Shown here in pieces: positions 11,001 to 24,110 of a DNA stretch of 64,000 nt (position 1 is the stretch's first letter; each line of letters opens with the position of its first letter). Location of the stretch: assembly GCF_022965805.1 (NCBI RefSeq), contig NW_027331410.1, positions 1-64,000 of the forward strand, given 5' to 3'. This DNA is from Primulina eburnea. Taxonomy: Eukaryota; Streptophyta; Magnoliopsida; Lamiales; Gesneriaceae. Under the pieces are notes generated by a model, which was given only the letters and a program-made list of their open reading frames with translations, made no database searches and was not told the DNA's origin. The translations under genes were made by a program, and so were the position numbers.

Positions 11001-13704
11001 CTTGGTAGATTTTATAAAGAATTTTAATAGAATGTCATCTTTCCTTCATAGTTACATTTATTTCCAAGATGATAGTTGGTCTAAGAAATGATTTTTTTTT
11101 GTTGCATGAAGACACATTATAGAAATCGATAATTCTTGTTGTTTAAGATTAAGAAGAGGGTGTACTTAAATTCTTGAGATGTAACTTGGTTTAGCTTCTA
11201 CAGGTCAGATGCTTGGGACCACCCCTGCCATTCCTGGAATGTTTCCCAATATGTTACCTTTGGCACCGGGACAGGTTTTTTTCCAGCTCTTTCAATTTTC
11301 TTGTTGCAAGTTTTATAAGTCAGCTTCTAAGATTAATCTTGACTTTGTTGCAGTTTGGAGCACTCCCCCTAATGCCCGTTCAGGCAATGACTCAGCAGGT
11401 TGCGTTGTCTATTTATTTTTTTCATGTGTTGTCTTGGATTTTAGTATCATGAAATATTGTCTTTTCAGGCTACCAGACATGCTAGACGAGTTTATGTTGG
11501 AGGACTTCCTCCCTCTGCCAATGAACAGGTAGGGTACTCCATCTCAATGTATTTATCATATTGGGTCATTAGTTGGATATACGGCTATCTGTCTTTGGCA
11601 CTTCATAGATGTTTGTAAAATGACTCCATTTCTCTATAACTTCAAATAACGAGGACACAAGGCTATCTTTTAGATAAATCTTATTCTTTTTATATTCAAT
11701 TTCATTGCTAGTGAATAGACTCTGGCAGTTAATTGCATGTACCCTTGCTATGGTTATTTGAGCTGTAGACTGATTAGCTTCTATTATGTATGTATAGTCT
11801 TTTCATACTGCCTTTTTTGTCCCTTACTTTTACTGGACTTTGAATTTATTTGCCACTTTACTAACTTTTACTTTTGCGATGATGGCAGTCTGTGGCGACC
11901 TACTTTAGTCATGTTATGTCAGCAATTGGTGGAAACACCGCTGGTCCAGGTTGATCTATCGAAATTATGATTTTTTCCTGAATTTTTTAATTCTGAAATG
12001 AGTCGCAGTGAATAAAATTGTTCTATTTCATTTCAGGGGATGCTGTTGTAAATGTTTACATCAACCATGAGAAGAAGTTTGCCTTTGTGGAAATGAGATC
12101 TGTTGAAGAGGCTAGTAATGCTATGGCTTTAGATGGAATAATGTTTGAGGTATTGAGCCTCTTTTGTACCTTTAAGTTGAGTGGGGGCATGTTAAATCGA
12201 GTTATTGACTTCTATTTTGAATTCCTTTTCAATGGTATTGTTATATTTGATGCACTACATCTGTAACCATAATTACGTCAAAATAGTGCGCGCTTTATCT
12301 ACTCATTTGTTCAGGGTGCACCAGTTAAAGTGAGAAGACCGAGTGATTACAACCCTTCGTTGGCTGCGACTTTAGGCTCTAGTCAACCTAGCCCCAATCT
12401 GAATCTTGCAGCTGTTGGGTTGACACCAGGATCTGCTGGGGGTCTCGAGGGTCCTGACCGTATATTTGTCGGTGGCTTACCATATTATTTTACAGAAGCG
12501 CAGGTTAGGGAGCTGCTGGAGTCTTTTGGACATCTCCGGGGCTTTGATCTGGTTAAAGACAGAGAAACAGGGAATTCCAAAGGCTATGCATTTTGTGTTT
12601 ACCAGGATTTATCAGTTACAGATATTGCCTGTGCCGCACTAAATGGGATAAAAATGGGCGATAAAACACTTACTGTTAGGCGTGCTAACCAGGGTACAGC
12701 TCAGCCTAACCCTGAACAAGAGAATATATTATTGCACGCCCAACAACAAATAGCATTGCAGGTAGTGTGATTTTATTTTGTTTGTCTTGTTCATGTTTTT
12801 TAATTGATATTGCCATCCTCAAAAATTGTCCATTTTCAGTAAGACATTTTACAGTGCCAAAATAAACTTTACTATTTTGAAATTTAGTTGTATGAAGACC
12901 TTTGTTTTGATTTGGCATATTTTACTGCTTCCCTCATTGTTAGTGTTTGTCCTATTGTGATTATTTATTTCGAATAATAATTGCCCAGCTTAAATTAGGC
13001 TCCAAATTATTTATTTATTTTACAGAAACTCATGTTACAACCCAGTGTAGTGGCGGCTACAAAGGTTCTGTGCCTTACAGAGGTGGTTAGTTCAGAGGAG
13101 CTCAATGATGATGATGACTACGAAGATATCTTAGAGGACATGAAAATTGAGTGTGGAAAATTTGGTAATCTTCTTCAATAACCATTAGACCTCTATAACT
13201 CACGAGCTTTCAATGTTCACAATCTTCATCTACACTAAATATCTTTTCGTTTTGTGTTCTATTCTCTGTTTTACAGTGTTCTCGGGTCCTATATTCTGCA
13301 TAACAGAAGCTACCAACACAGAAAATTCCAGAACCTTATATTTAAACAAAAACCCACATACTTTCCCGTTTTATTCAAAAACAAGTGTCTCAGCCCTTGA
13401 TTTAAATTATGCAGGTACTCTTGTAAATGTGATCATCCCTCGCCCACCTCCCAACAATGAACCAGCTCCAGGTGTTGGAAAGGTCGGCCTCTGAGATTTC
13501 TTTTTGTGCATACATTATGTCATTGAATTTTTGTTGATTAAAAAAAACATCAATTTTTTTGTTCAGGTGTTCTTGGAGTATGAGGACGTTGAAGGTTCTA
13601 CGAAAGCTCGACAAGGACTACACGGAAGAAAATTCGGGGGAAAAGAAGTTGTGGCTGTTTTCTATCCAGAGAACAAGTTTTCCGAGGGTGTGTATGATGG
13701 CTAG
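8094..13704 (+). CDS. U2AF65A: Splicing factor U2AF large subunit (U2AF65)
   Basis: Exons: 8094-8096 (ATG only), 8538-8651, 9110-9381, 10077-10190, 10529-10599, 11204-11274, 11354-11398, 11469-11528, 11889-11949, 12037-12149, 12315-12761, 13026-13164, 13415-13482, 13567-13704. All phases close, giving 571 residues (570 from the second ATG), close to the family length of about 573. The N-terminus (about 40-168) is an Arg/Ser/Asp-rich RS domain of RD/RE repeats. RRM1 starts near 237 (RRVYVGGL), RRM2 near 357 (RIFVGGLPYYF) and the C-terminal RRM3/UHM spans about 457-570. U2AF65 binds the polypyrimidine tract at 3' splice sites and recruits U2 snRNP in the nucleus. RRM1 and RRM2 bind RNA; the UHM binds SF1. 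The first intron falls exactly between two ATG codons, so either can start the protein; the mRNA-proximal one was chosen. The intron at 9382-10076 holds a MITE. Confidence 0.95.
9670..9976. mobile_element. hAT-type MITE in a U2AF65 intron, rich in CCGG
   Basis: A 307-bp element flanked by a perfect 8-bp duplication, GTTACAGT, at 9662-9669 and 9977-9984. It begins CAGTGTTCTCCAAACCGG and ends as the inverted complement (CAGTGTTTTTATAACCGG read from the right). An 8-bp TSD plus CAGTG termini is diagnostic of hAT superfamily non-autonomous elements. The interior consists of many AACCGGTT/CCGGACCGG sub-repeats and a central AT-rich stretch near 9840-9885. It has no coding capacity. It lies within the intron between the second and third RS-domain exons and disturbs neither splice site. 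Confidence 0.85.
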
Positions 13705-14179
13705 TCCATAGCCATTCGCTCTGAATGTCCAATGCAACCTTTTCCTATTTGATTTTATGCTTTGCTTCTCTTTTTTTCGCCTTTCTTTTGTTGGGAAGAC
13801 CTTTTGTATCAGCTCGAGGACTCGATTTCCAACCAGGTTTAGTGTTTTCTTGATGTCTATTATGATAATGGTTTTACCCAGTAAGGTAATTTCAAATCTT
13901 GGCTACATGACTCTTTCGCTTTTGTCTATTCTTTTTAGCCTTTAGAACACCGAGATCGGTCGTTATTTATAATGTTCATACCATCGTCCAGATTTAATTT
14001 TTCTAATTTTTTTGGGCAAAATTAATTGTGGATCTTATCTTTCATAAAACGATGTTCGATCCTCGATCTATAACGACGTTTGAAATTGTGATTGTATTAA
14101 ATTAAGGATAAATTTATGAAATATTATCTCTGTTTCAACGAAGATTCAGTATATAGCCACATTTTTTAAGAACACAATA
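13705..14179 (+). other. U2AF65 3' UTR and flank
   Basis: T-rich sequence following the U2AF65 stop, grading into AT-rich intergenic DNA. The poly-A site cannot be fixed and there is no additional gene. Confidence 0.5.
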
Positions 14180-15315
14180 TTATAATTTTAGTTCTCTCTG
14201 TACAAACTCAAATTTACGTTTTTGTCATTTATTATTTAAATAAATGTATTGTTTTATCAATAAAAATTATACATGTCTTCTCGAATATAATTTTTTTAAA
14301 ATATTGTTTCTCAATTATCATAGAATAAGCGTAAATATTTATTTTGACATACAAAATATCTATTATGTAGTTTCATATATTTGATTTCGTTCTTTCAATA
14401 TTTGAAATATATCAAAAAATATTATATTTTTGAGTAATCACCACATATTAAGACATAATTGGTCTTTTCGTTAAAAATACATTATGATGACTTTTCGTCA
14501 AATATTTGTGGACTCGAATTATGTCTTATATGTATTAATTTAGGTATCACATTTTTACTTCACAAATGTTTCATCAGTGCCACTCAATATTAACTTCAAA
14601 CTATATTGTGGCATCCCCAAATAATTAGTTTCTTACACATTTGAAGTATTCAGATAATCAAATCAAAGATTTGGAACCCCAAAATAGGTACTTTATCGGT
14701 CAAAATAAGTCAAAATAAGTATTTTTTCTAATTCCAAGATGAGTGAAAAACCGTGTTTTTTCAAAAATTATATGACATGAATAAGTCGTCTTAACTCATT
14801 TTCAATGAAAAACCAACAGTTACTGAATTTATGGTGATCACTCGAAAATCAAATATTTTTTCACATTTGATGTATTTAAAGAGTCAAATCAAGAATTTGA
14901 AACTCCAAAATATGTACTTTGTATGTGAAAATAAATAATTAATCTTATTTCATAATTAGTGATGAACTATTTTTTTTATAAAAAAAAAAACAATGACATG
15001 AATAAGTCATCTTAATGTATTTTTTATGAAAAAAATCAATTATGACTTAATTTATGGTGATTACTCGAAAATATAATATTTTCTATATATTTCGAGTATT
15101 AAAAAAGTGAAATCAAGTATCTGAAACCTCATTATAGGTACTTTGTATGTCAAAATAAATACCTACGCTTATTTCATGATAATTGAGAAACAATGTTTTT
15201 TTTTTAAATTGTATTTTAAATTAAGAAAAAATGTGTAATTTTTGTGATAAAATAATGTTTATTTAAATAATAAAAAGATGAAAATGTAAATTTAAGTTTG
15301 TGAGAGTTAAAACTA
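14180..15315. repeat. AT-rich inverted-repeat element with tandem internal units
   Basis: A left arm (about 14180-14490) returns as its reverse complement in the right arm (about 15045-15315). Matching landmarks: TACAAACTCAAATTTACG at 14201 with GTAAATTTAAGTTTGTGA near 15285-15303; GAGTAATCACCACATATTAA near 14432 with its counterpart near 15050-15070; and GACATACAAAATATCTA near 14345 with its counterpart near 15140. Between the arms, two further copies of the inner unit (about 14635-14835 and 14866-15045) lie head to tail in the right-arm orientation. Arms are diverged by roughly 15-20% by eye. This looks like an old foldback or long-TIR non-autonomous DNA transposon (MULE-type is possible). 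Exact ends and TSD are not certain. Confidence 0.65.
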
Positions 15316-16227
15316 GGAGAAGTCGGTGAAAAATTCTTAATCAAAACATTTCTTTGGGTTCATTCACTATCCACAAAATTATAGTACTATGTCATACAAA
15401 ATATAGTACACTTCATGTAGAAATATGACACTTCATATAAAAATGTGGTACTCTAAAAATATTCAGAGATTGAATAGATAAAAAATCGACGGCTGAGAAC
15501 TGAAGACCAATTCCCCGTTAAAACTACAATTGTATCATTGTCGGGTATTATTTCTTAAAAAATTACGACTATATACTTGATCTTAATTCAAACATTCACA
15601 AAAATAATTTCAATATTTTACTGTTAAATTAACCCATGAGAATATTGAATAACTTGGATATAATTCTGAATAAAAACTAAAGAAATCAAGTATACTTCGA
15701 TATAATAATACATAAAACGAACCAGAAAGATCGTTTGGATAATAAAATGTCTTTTTTTCTTTCAAAATGATTTATTAAACTTAAATCTTTTCTGGGTCTT
15801 ATTAAATTTACTATGTCACAAAATATTATATTTTAATGTCATAATTAATATAACATTTGACCATTTGAAATTTTTTTATTAATCTAAATTTCTAAATGGT
15901 ATCTTATTATACATATTCTAACATTATAAAATAAATCAAGTGTTCAAAATAGTTTAAAAATTAATAAATTGAATAATAAATCAGATCAGCATTAAATTAG
16001 AGACCACTTAATATTTCCAATAGCGTGTCTACTCATTTATGATCCCTATCACACCACTGAGGAATGGAAACAAATTGCATAAATATAATGACAGCGGGTG
16101 AAATTTTGTGCTCTCGTTCAATTGTCCGAAAACTAAATTTTCCATGCACGCCCGATAACTGTGTTAATAGCTATGCACTTTCATTTTTTACCTTGAATGG
16201 AACAAAAAACGAAGGTAAACCAAACCA
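15316..16227. other. AT-rich intergenic, 3' flank of the ERL gene
   Basis: Very AT-rich DNA with no supportable ORF. The right end is the presumed 3' UTR of the minus-strand receptor kinase gene, in which antisense AATAAA-like words occur. Confidence 0.4.
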
Positions 16228-19200
16228 TTAAACACTGTTCTTGGATATCACCTCTCCAAATCTTACGTACCATTGGGCATCTGATGAATTGTTCTCTGGT
16301 TCGCCTTGCCGACGAGGCATTTCTAGATGGGGTTGTCCTTGACTGATCACAAACTGTGCATAGTCGACGCTTTTCGGAGGAGTCGAGCGAGGTTTTGATG
16401 GTGGAGGTGGTGGTAAGAATGACAGAAGAACTCCTGAAACCTCGTGCATAGTTGGTCTTTCGGATGGGTGGCGTTTCGTGCAAAGCAACGCCAGCTGAAA
16501 TGTTTTTCTTACATGAGATAAATCCATGCAAGTCACTGATACTTCAGGGTCGAGGGTTTCCATTATTGTGTTGTCGTCTGCTTTAGACAGCACCTGAATA
16601 TATAGCATAGAAGGACAAGGTTATCTTTAGATAAACCTAAATAAAGGACTAGTAGTTATAAGTTTAGCGGTGTTTACAGGTTAAACATGATCAAGTTATA
16701 CACCTCAAAATGGTATTAAAAAAGGGAACAAATAATGTTACCAGGTGATGCAAGTTTGAGTCGTTGTCAACAGCCTTCTTTCCGGTCAATAGCTCTAAAA
16801 GCACAATGCCAAAGCTATAAACATCTGATTTTTCAGTTAGCCTTGAAGTCCTGGCATACTCTGGGTCGATATACCCTATTGTTCCAAGAACATATGTAGA
16901 CGCATGTGTTTTTGCTGAGGGTAAACATTTTGCGATTCCGAAATCAGATAGATGGCCCTCGAAATTTTCATCAAGTAGGATATTTGATGATTTCACATCC
17001 CTGTGAATAATTCTGGGGTTGCAATCATGGTGCAGGTAAGCTAGACCTTGTGCAGCACCAACAGCAACTTTCAGACGAGTTTCCCAGTCAAGTTTGACCT
17101 TTTTCGATGCACCTATCATGTATTTCAGCCAAATATCAGAAACGTGGATTGTTTAAAATTAATTTGAAAACATGAAGAACAGATGCTAGTTGTGCTTTAA
17201 TATAGAAAGATATAACACGAGATTTTCAAGATTCTGATCATATTGATTGAAGGTCAAGTAGTGTCGCTTACAGAAAAAGACGTGGCATCATATTAATCTT
17301 TTAATTCTAAGAAAATGAGTGACAAAGCAAAAATCCAAGCGAACTTAATGTCAAAGCAAACCCAAGCGAACTTAAATGCATTATTACAAGTAAACTTGAA
17401 GAGAAATTACTAACCATGAAGGAGATCCCAAAGAGAACCATTTTCCATGTAATCATAAAAGAGAAGATCTCCCTGGGGAGATAAGGAGTAACCGTGCAAG
17501 CTGACAAGGTTTCTGTGCCTTATGCGGCCAATAGTCTCAAGTTCAGTCTCAAACTCACGAGAGTTCGGATACTGATTATAGAGTCGCTTAATGGCGATAG
17601 GCCTGGAATTTTTTAATTCACATTTATATACCGTGCTTGAAGCTCCATATCCTATTATGTATTTCTCACTCAAATTCTCAGTGAGTCTCATTATATCCTC
17701 GTATGTATGAATAGCCATATCCATGTGAAGAACAACCAGTTTTGACGAACCTGTAGATGAAACACACGTGAAAAACAGAAGAAAGAAAGAAAAAGAGAAG
17801 TGATAAAAATAGTTCCACGTGACCTTGCATACTGTTATTAGAGCCCTTTATGAATGGCTTAGGTTGGTTGGTCTTGTATATGGTAACCACGATCAATGAT
17901 AACATAGTAATAAAGCCCAACGTGATGCAAACAACTGCTGTTCTTGAAAACATGGCTAGTATAGAGATCAGAGGTAACAGTAGGTGTTAAGATCAAGGGT
18001 AAGAACAAAATACAAGAATTATGCAATAACATCAGCAGTACCAAATCATATGTTAGTACCTTTGGATTTTGGGGGATATGGATAGCATATTGAACCCAAC
18101 CAGTGACCACACAGTAAAGGGTTCCCAATGAAGCTGGATACAAAAGATCAAGATGACCACAAAGACAACAACGAAGATGAGAAACAGTGTATTACGCATA
18201 GATGATTTATTTTATCTTACCTATCAGGTGGAAAACGAGAGAAGTTTCTTCCGAGTGGAACTGAACCGGTAAAGTTGTTATAAGAAACATTCCTAAACAA
18301 AAGAAGCTTTTGTTACACCAAGAGACTTGGAAAAATGACGACTTCAAACAATGAAATAATAGAACTCACAATCTGTCAAGACTCAAGCAATTGCTCAGTT
18401 TATCAGGTATTCTTCCAGTTAGATAATTGTTATTTAGAATGCTGCAACACAGAGCAACTTGCCTTAGGCATAGAATCAGTCAAGTGATTGCATGGGAAAA
18501 AAGGATAAAGTTGAAAAAACAAACATACAGAAAAGCAAGATTTTGCAGCTGCCCCAACTCTTCAGGGATGCTGCTTGACAACTTGTTGAACGACAAATCC
18601 CTGAAAATGATATGCGTGTAAAGGACACCACATCTAGTATGTTTGTACTTAAGTAATTAACATTTTCAGTAAAACTACATTTTTAGATAGAAGCTTACAG
18701 AATCTGAATGCTCCTTAGGTTCCCAAATTCGATAGGTATGGATCCATCAAGATGATTATGACTTAAGTTCCTAAAATTAGCAGAGTTTGCATATGATTAC
18801 AAATACCACGACAAGAATAATCTATTTCACTGCTGTAGCCTGTATACATGTCTTACAAAATAAGAAGGTGTTCCAAATCACCAGCAGAGGCAGGAAGAGA
18901 TCCTGAGAAGTCATTGTTCGCCAGGTCCCTGAGAGAAAACCGTCATACAAAGATTCCCAAAGACATAGAACATTAAAGGTTAAACTTCAACTCACAATGT
19001 ATCAAGATTGATAATGTGCCCAAGCTCAACAGGTATAGAACCATGAAACTGGTTGGAGGAGAGATTCCTGCAGAAAGCAGATCAAGAACAAAATTTCAGA
19101 ATTTGTACATGAAATACACAGGTAAAAAAACAACTATAAGATGAAAAACATACAGATATGTAAGGCTCTCTAGGTGTTTTAGCCCAGATGGAATGGATCC

Positions 19201-22200
19201 ATTTAATCGGTTGCCATGCACATTTCTGAGTAAAACCAACAAGATAAATACATGATTTACTCATGTTTTGAAATGAGTATGTTTGAATTAAATATGGATC
19301 CAAAATCTTACAGTTGATTCAATGCCGTGCATGAGCTGAGATTTTCAGGAATTGGCCCTTCCAGATTGTTATTAGCCAGATTTCTAGCAGAAAATGATAC
19401 ACTATCAGTTTGTTCACTAGAGTAGAGAGGAAAAAGTAAGGCAGTTAGTAAAATGCGACTCACAGTTCAAAGAGTTGTTCCAAATTCCCAAGTTCAGCAG
19501 GTATACCTCCAAGCAGTTGATTGTCATTTAATTGCCTACAAGATTAAATCAATCAGCAATGGAAATAAGGAGAATATTAACATTCGTATATTTTGCAGTG
19601 AGAATTTCTCACAAATAGCTAAGCTTCGTCATATTTCCCAGCTCAGGTGGAATAGGCCCAGTAAGTTTGTTACCATGAAGGTACCTGAAATAGAGAAGTA
19701 AATGTGATATAGTACGAGGAAAAAGAGAGATGCTTGATAATTCATAAACTCAAATTGCCCAGAACTAACAGCTTTCCGGTGTAAGTAAGATTTCCAAGAA
19801 TTGCGGGAATAGAACCGACTAATTCATTCTCACTCAGATCCCTGAAAAAAAATTGATGACAAATTATATTATTTAAAAATGCCTGCAAAATTGATCAAAG
19901 ACCAGTTTTGTTGGTGCAAAACAGGTTCTGATTGGAATGTCAATGCTTACAAGACAGCAAGTGCTTGCATCAGACCTATCACCTCAGGAATCCTCCCGGT
20001 TAGCATATTTCCTTGCAAGGACCTGTCCAGGAATCAACCAGTCACATGGATCATTGATCCTATGATCCATGCATTGTATAGATACATCTTGCAACACATT
20101 GTTATCGATGGGCAAACATAGAATCAACACATTAAACTTACAGAGTAGCTACTTGCAGGAACCCAATATTGTAAGGAATCTCTCCAGTGATTTGATTATA
20201 TGAGATATCACTGACACCATTAACATTTAAATCATTATTCTAAATTGTTCCAGTAAACTATAAAATGCCTTATCAAGAACTTACAGGATCTGGAAGCTAG
20301 TGCAATTACCAATATTATCTGGTATAGTTCCAGTCAGGTTATTGCCCCTTGCATCACTGCAATACTCGAAAAAATCTCGAACTTGGTTCTGGCAACGACT
20401 GGTTGCTTTACTAAAGTTAATAAAGTTAAAAATAACATATGTACTTACAAATACCAAAGGCCGGTCAATTGGCACATATCAGGGGACAATGTGCCAGTAA
20501 GCAAATTTCCTCGCAAGCCACTGTTAAAATAAACTTATGATAACTGAACACTAATAGGGATATTCTAGGGAAAAAAATGCAAGGGAAAGAAGAATGGCTG
20601 GCGAGTAAAGAATGCAGCCCGCAGGACTTACAGATATTGGAGCACTTCATTCCAGTAGATTAATCTTGGTATCTCACCTGTAAGCTGGTTTCGAGCAAGG
20701 TCTCTAGGAATACCCACAAAACAAAGTTTAATCTCGTCACAAAATCGACAAATAAAAACACTTTAAAAGTTCTGATTTCTACTTTTAAATGCAAACTTTC
20801 CAATTAAGTTCTTTTGAATAAGTAATTTTTGCTGCTGATTGGAGTGACAAGTCTTGACGTGGAAATTTAACAAGTAGACCCACTCACAGTGTCTTCAAGT
20901 TAGGAATTTGGGTTAACGTTGAAGGAATTGGACCGGTCAACTGGTTGTTCTTTAGGTTCCTGTCAGAACAAGCGTCTTGTCAAACCATGACCACCATTAA
21001 AAATCAGCTCTCGCGTGATGCGTAAAAAAATTTAATAATCACAATTTACAACTGAATAATATACGACACTACAGTTACTTACAGTACTTCGAGCTGCTTA
21101 AGCTTAGAGATTGAAAAAGGTACATCTCCATCTAGCAAGTTGTCAGACAAATCCCTGAAATAAGACACTTCAAACCTAGGTAAAATTGAAAAGGACAATC
21201 GTGGCAACAAAACACCTATCCAAACTCATAAATAGTACCAAGAACCGTGTATAACTTACAGCAGAATCAAAGAGACACAGTTGCCAATCTCATCTGGAAT
21301 CTGACCAGTTAATTTATTCCCCTGAAGATCTCTGCAAAATCGAGAGTATACAAGTGCATTAAAGAGTTAAATATCACTAAAAGTTACCAGAGAAGAATAA
21401 CTTCACTATTTTTATCGTAAAGATCTTACAAGGATTGAAGACTCTTCATTTCCCCAATAGCTGGTGAAACTTCTCCACCCAAGTTCAGATTAGACAAATT
21501 TCTTCATATAACCGTCCATAATACAAGTTAGAATCAATAGAATTCAGTGAAAACCACGTATAACCCAATGATCTTTATATTCATTATATTATATTATAGA
21601 TTAGAAAAAGAAAAAGAAAAAAAAAACATACAATGCTACGACAGAAGTGCTGAAATTGCCACAATATACGCCGCGCCATGAACAGAAGTCTTCATTTTGA
21701 ACATAATCCCAATCCAAAAGTACATTGACCACGTTGCTAAAAGAAGCTTTAATGGACATCAATGCTTGGCCTTTTAACAGCAGTCACAAATTAGGATAGA
21801 ACAAAAACTTCATCCAAATATCCATTCAGACATTATTGAAAAATAGATCAAAAACAGAATCCACATTTAAAACAAAGACAAATCAAGTGGTATCCATCTC
21901 ACACCTACAAATCCAACGCCAAAAATAAAAGTAAACAATATTTAGCATTATGACTTTCCTATATGACAACATTTAATCCCGCTTCTAATAAAACTCGTGT
22001 GTATCAAATACTCATAAGCATAACAGGCAATCGGTTAAAAATATTCGAAGTATAGAAAGAAAATCACCGCAACAAATTTGAAATAGGATTTTCCAACACC
22101 GACTGCATATCCTCCATAAAATAATACAAAAATAAATTCCAGTCAAGAAATGAAGAAAAAATATCAACATTCGGAAGGAGTAAATATTGACCATTTGGGA

Positions 22201-22701
22201 CTTGGAAAGAGCTTTAAATGTTCTGAATCCATAAATATCAAACAGTTTTCCAAACAGTTCTAAAACCAAAAAAAGGACATGGAACTTAGGGAAAAAAACT
22301 CATTCTTCATGTCTGCGAAGAAAGAATATTCACTGGCTACCAAAAAATTCAAAATTATGATTCAAATAATTTTACGATGAACAGAGAATGGTAGCACAAA
22401 AAATGTAGAACACTACTCAAAGTTGCATTCTTCACAAGCAGAAAGCTAAAGGCCAACTTTACAAAGATTAACCGTGTAACCCATCAAACCCGAAAGGTCA
22501 AAAAGGATGAGCAAAAGAAACAAAAACACAATGTGAAGAAAAATATATACATTTCCAGAGTAATAATCATAACGAAAAAGAACCTTCATTGCCGAGAGAC
22601 GAAACCAGGGGAAAGAGAACCAAGAGCACCGCCACATACAAGAACAGACCAACTTCCCGTTTCCTCCTCCTCCCCATAAACAACCCTTTTCCCTCCTCCA
22701 T
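16228..22701 (-). CDS. ERL1: ERECTA-LIKE leucine-rich repeat receptor kinase (ERL1/2 type)
   Basis: 27 exons read leftwards: 22701-22584, 21770-21632, then twenty LRR exons starting at 21501, 21331, 21154, 20959, 20703, 20520, 20356, 20210, 20022, 19841, 19684, 19535, 19383, 19225, 19067, 18928, 18770, 18600, 18441 and 18292 (all 72 nt except 20210-20142, 69 nt), then 18133-18060, 17955-17824, 17750-17415, 17112-16742, 16593-16228. The protein is about 990 residues: signal peptide (hydrophobic 17-35), LRR N-cap with paired Cys, about 20 LRRs, one TM helix (about 594-616) and a Ser/Thr kinase with GYGASSTVY loop, Lys688, HRD 782-784 and DFG 802-804. The C-tail ends [10 protein letters not shown], as in ERL1/ERL2 and unlike ERECTA. 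ERL kinases sit in the plasma membrane, perceive EPF/EPFL peptides and control stomatal spacing and organ growth through a MAPK cascade (established for the family). No break is seen. ERL1 versus ERL2 is not resolvable here. Confidence 0.95.
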
Positions 22702-23320
22702 GCTCCCAACCCACCCACGAAAAATAGGCCGAAACACACACAGAAACACAATAAAAATGTGTTATTCCAGCACAACTTCAAACACCCAACCTCCAAATCT
22801 CATCCATATCTCCTCTCAACTTTCAGCATGAATATTTGTCACCACAAAACCGCATCAAATACGTGCAAATGCGTACGAAAGCGTCCGTAAAAACCAGCAA
22901 GAAAGTTATGGGGGCAGCGGAAGCAGGAGTTTAGCGTAAACTGTAAGGCAGAGTAATAAGAGAGGAGAGAGCGAGTGAGTTTCTGTGCAGAAACAATAAT
23001 GTTCCAGAGATGCGTTTAATGTATTTGGCAACAACACACTGCAGAAACACTGTGCAGTACCCAAAGACTACGCCATTTGCGACATTTGCTTTAAGATGAG
23101 AGAGAGAGAGAGGGGATTCAGTGTACGGATAGTGACAGATAAACGGCGGTGAAGCGACGTTAAATAGTCGTTGCGGGTCATGGGCTGATTCGCTGCCGCC
23201 GTCATCCGTACCGCCGTTACCCCAAACTTCTTGATTTTTTGGACCTTAATTATTATTGTTTTGATAGATATGATATATCTAAATTAAATTATATTTTATT
23301 AATGAAATTCATATTGTTTT
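22702..23320 (-). promoter_or_regulatory. ERL leader and promoter region with GA-repeat
   Basis: Sequence upstream of the ERL ATG (first ATG in that frame). A purine (GA)n tract, seen on plus at 23097-23113, resembles GAGA elements bound by BPC-type factors in plants. Two ATGs near 22804-22829 (minus strand) open short ORFs of about nine codons that stop before the main start, so they could be uORFs if the leader extends that far. The cap site is unknown. Confidence 0.4.
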
Positions 23321-24107
23321 GGTCTTTTTACAATATATATGTGTATATATATCTATATACATTACATGTAGCATCGAAATTACCGTAATTATACGATCAA
23401 AATCTTTTAAAATAAATAATCATTCAAAAGATCGATATTGATCTCTCAACTCATCCGATTATTGTTTTCTAGCAATTTAATTTGGATTCATTATAGAATT
23501 TTTCACTAATAAAATCAAATTGTCAAAATTAACCGGTGAGAACGAGGAATTCAACCAACGTATATCAATATTTTAGATATCGAGTTCGGTCGATCTCGAA
23601 CATTTGCATCAATCGGGATCGAGGCAAAGTTGAGGACTTTTGATATTATTATTATTTTTATATATTTTTCGAACTTGTAAAAATAAAAAAAATCATAAAA
23701 ATTAATTATTAACTTTTCTTTAGTCATTTAATGTTTTGGTGGGAAACATTTCTCGAGCACATCACTAATGCATGCATGTGGAGTGGGGGAACCACGGTGG
23801 TCCTATAGAGATAGGGTGGTCGCGGCGTCCGATACACGGTCATCCTGTACGCGTGGTTATTATAGCTGGGCGTGCTGTGTAGATTATAGGGAGTCAGAAA
23901 ATGGATGGTTTAAAGGACACAACAAAAATTGCTATTTCCACTCTCCCCTCTTTCCTACTGCCAGAAAGGGTCATGGTACATAATATTATATATTTTGTTT
24001 TCTTGTACTACCTTTTGTTCTGATTCGAATTATAAAATTATGAAATGATTAAGAAATAAATGATAAAAAACAATTATTGAAATAGAAATATAATATATAA
24101 TGATAAA
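23321..24107. other. Intergenic DNA, no gene seen
   Basis: AT-rich DNA with a moderately GC-rich patch at 23760-23900. The patch has one short open frame without recognisable similarity, and I assign no function. Confidence 0.4.
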
Positions 24108-24110
24108 TAA

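Noticed and set aside
13213..13494. Alternative upstream extension of the U2AF65 RRM3 exon (frame from 13213)
   Set aside because: Joining exon 13026-13164 to 13415 gives the conserved KFG-TLVNVIIP sequence; the extra residues have no family counterpart.
22446..22796. A 116-codon minus-strand frame overlapping the ERL first exon
   Set aside because: It begins at TTG, not ATG, and is out of frame with the signal-peptide exon.
23768..23983. 71-codon frame with several Cys
   Set aside because: No similarity, no splice or promoter context, and no support beyond being open.
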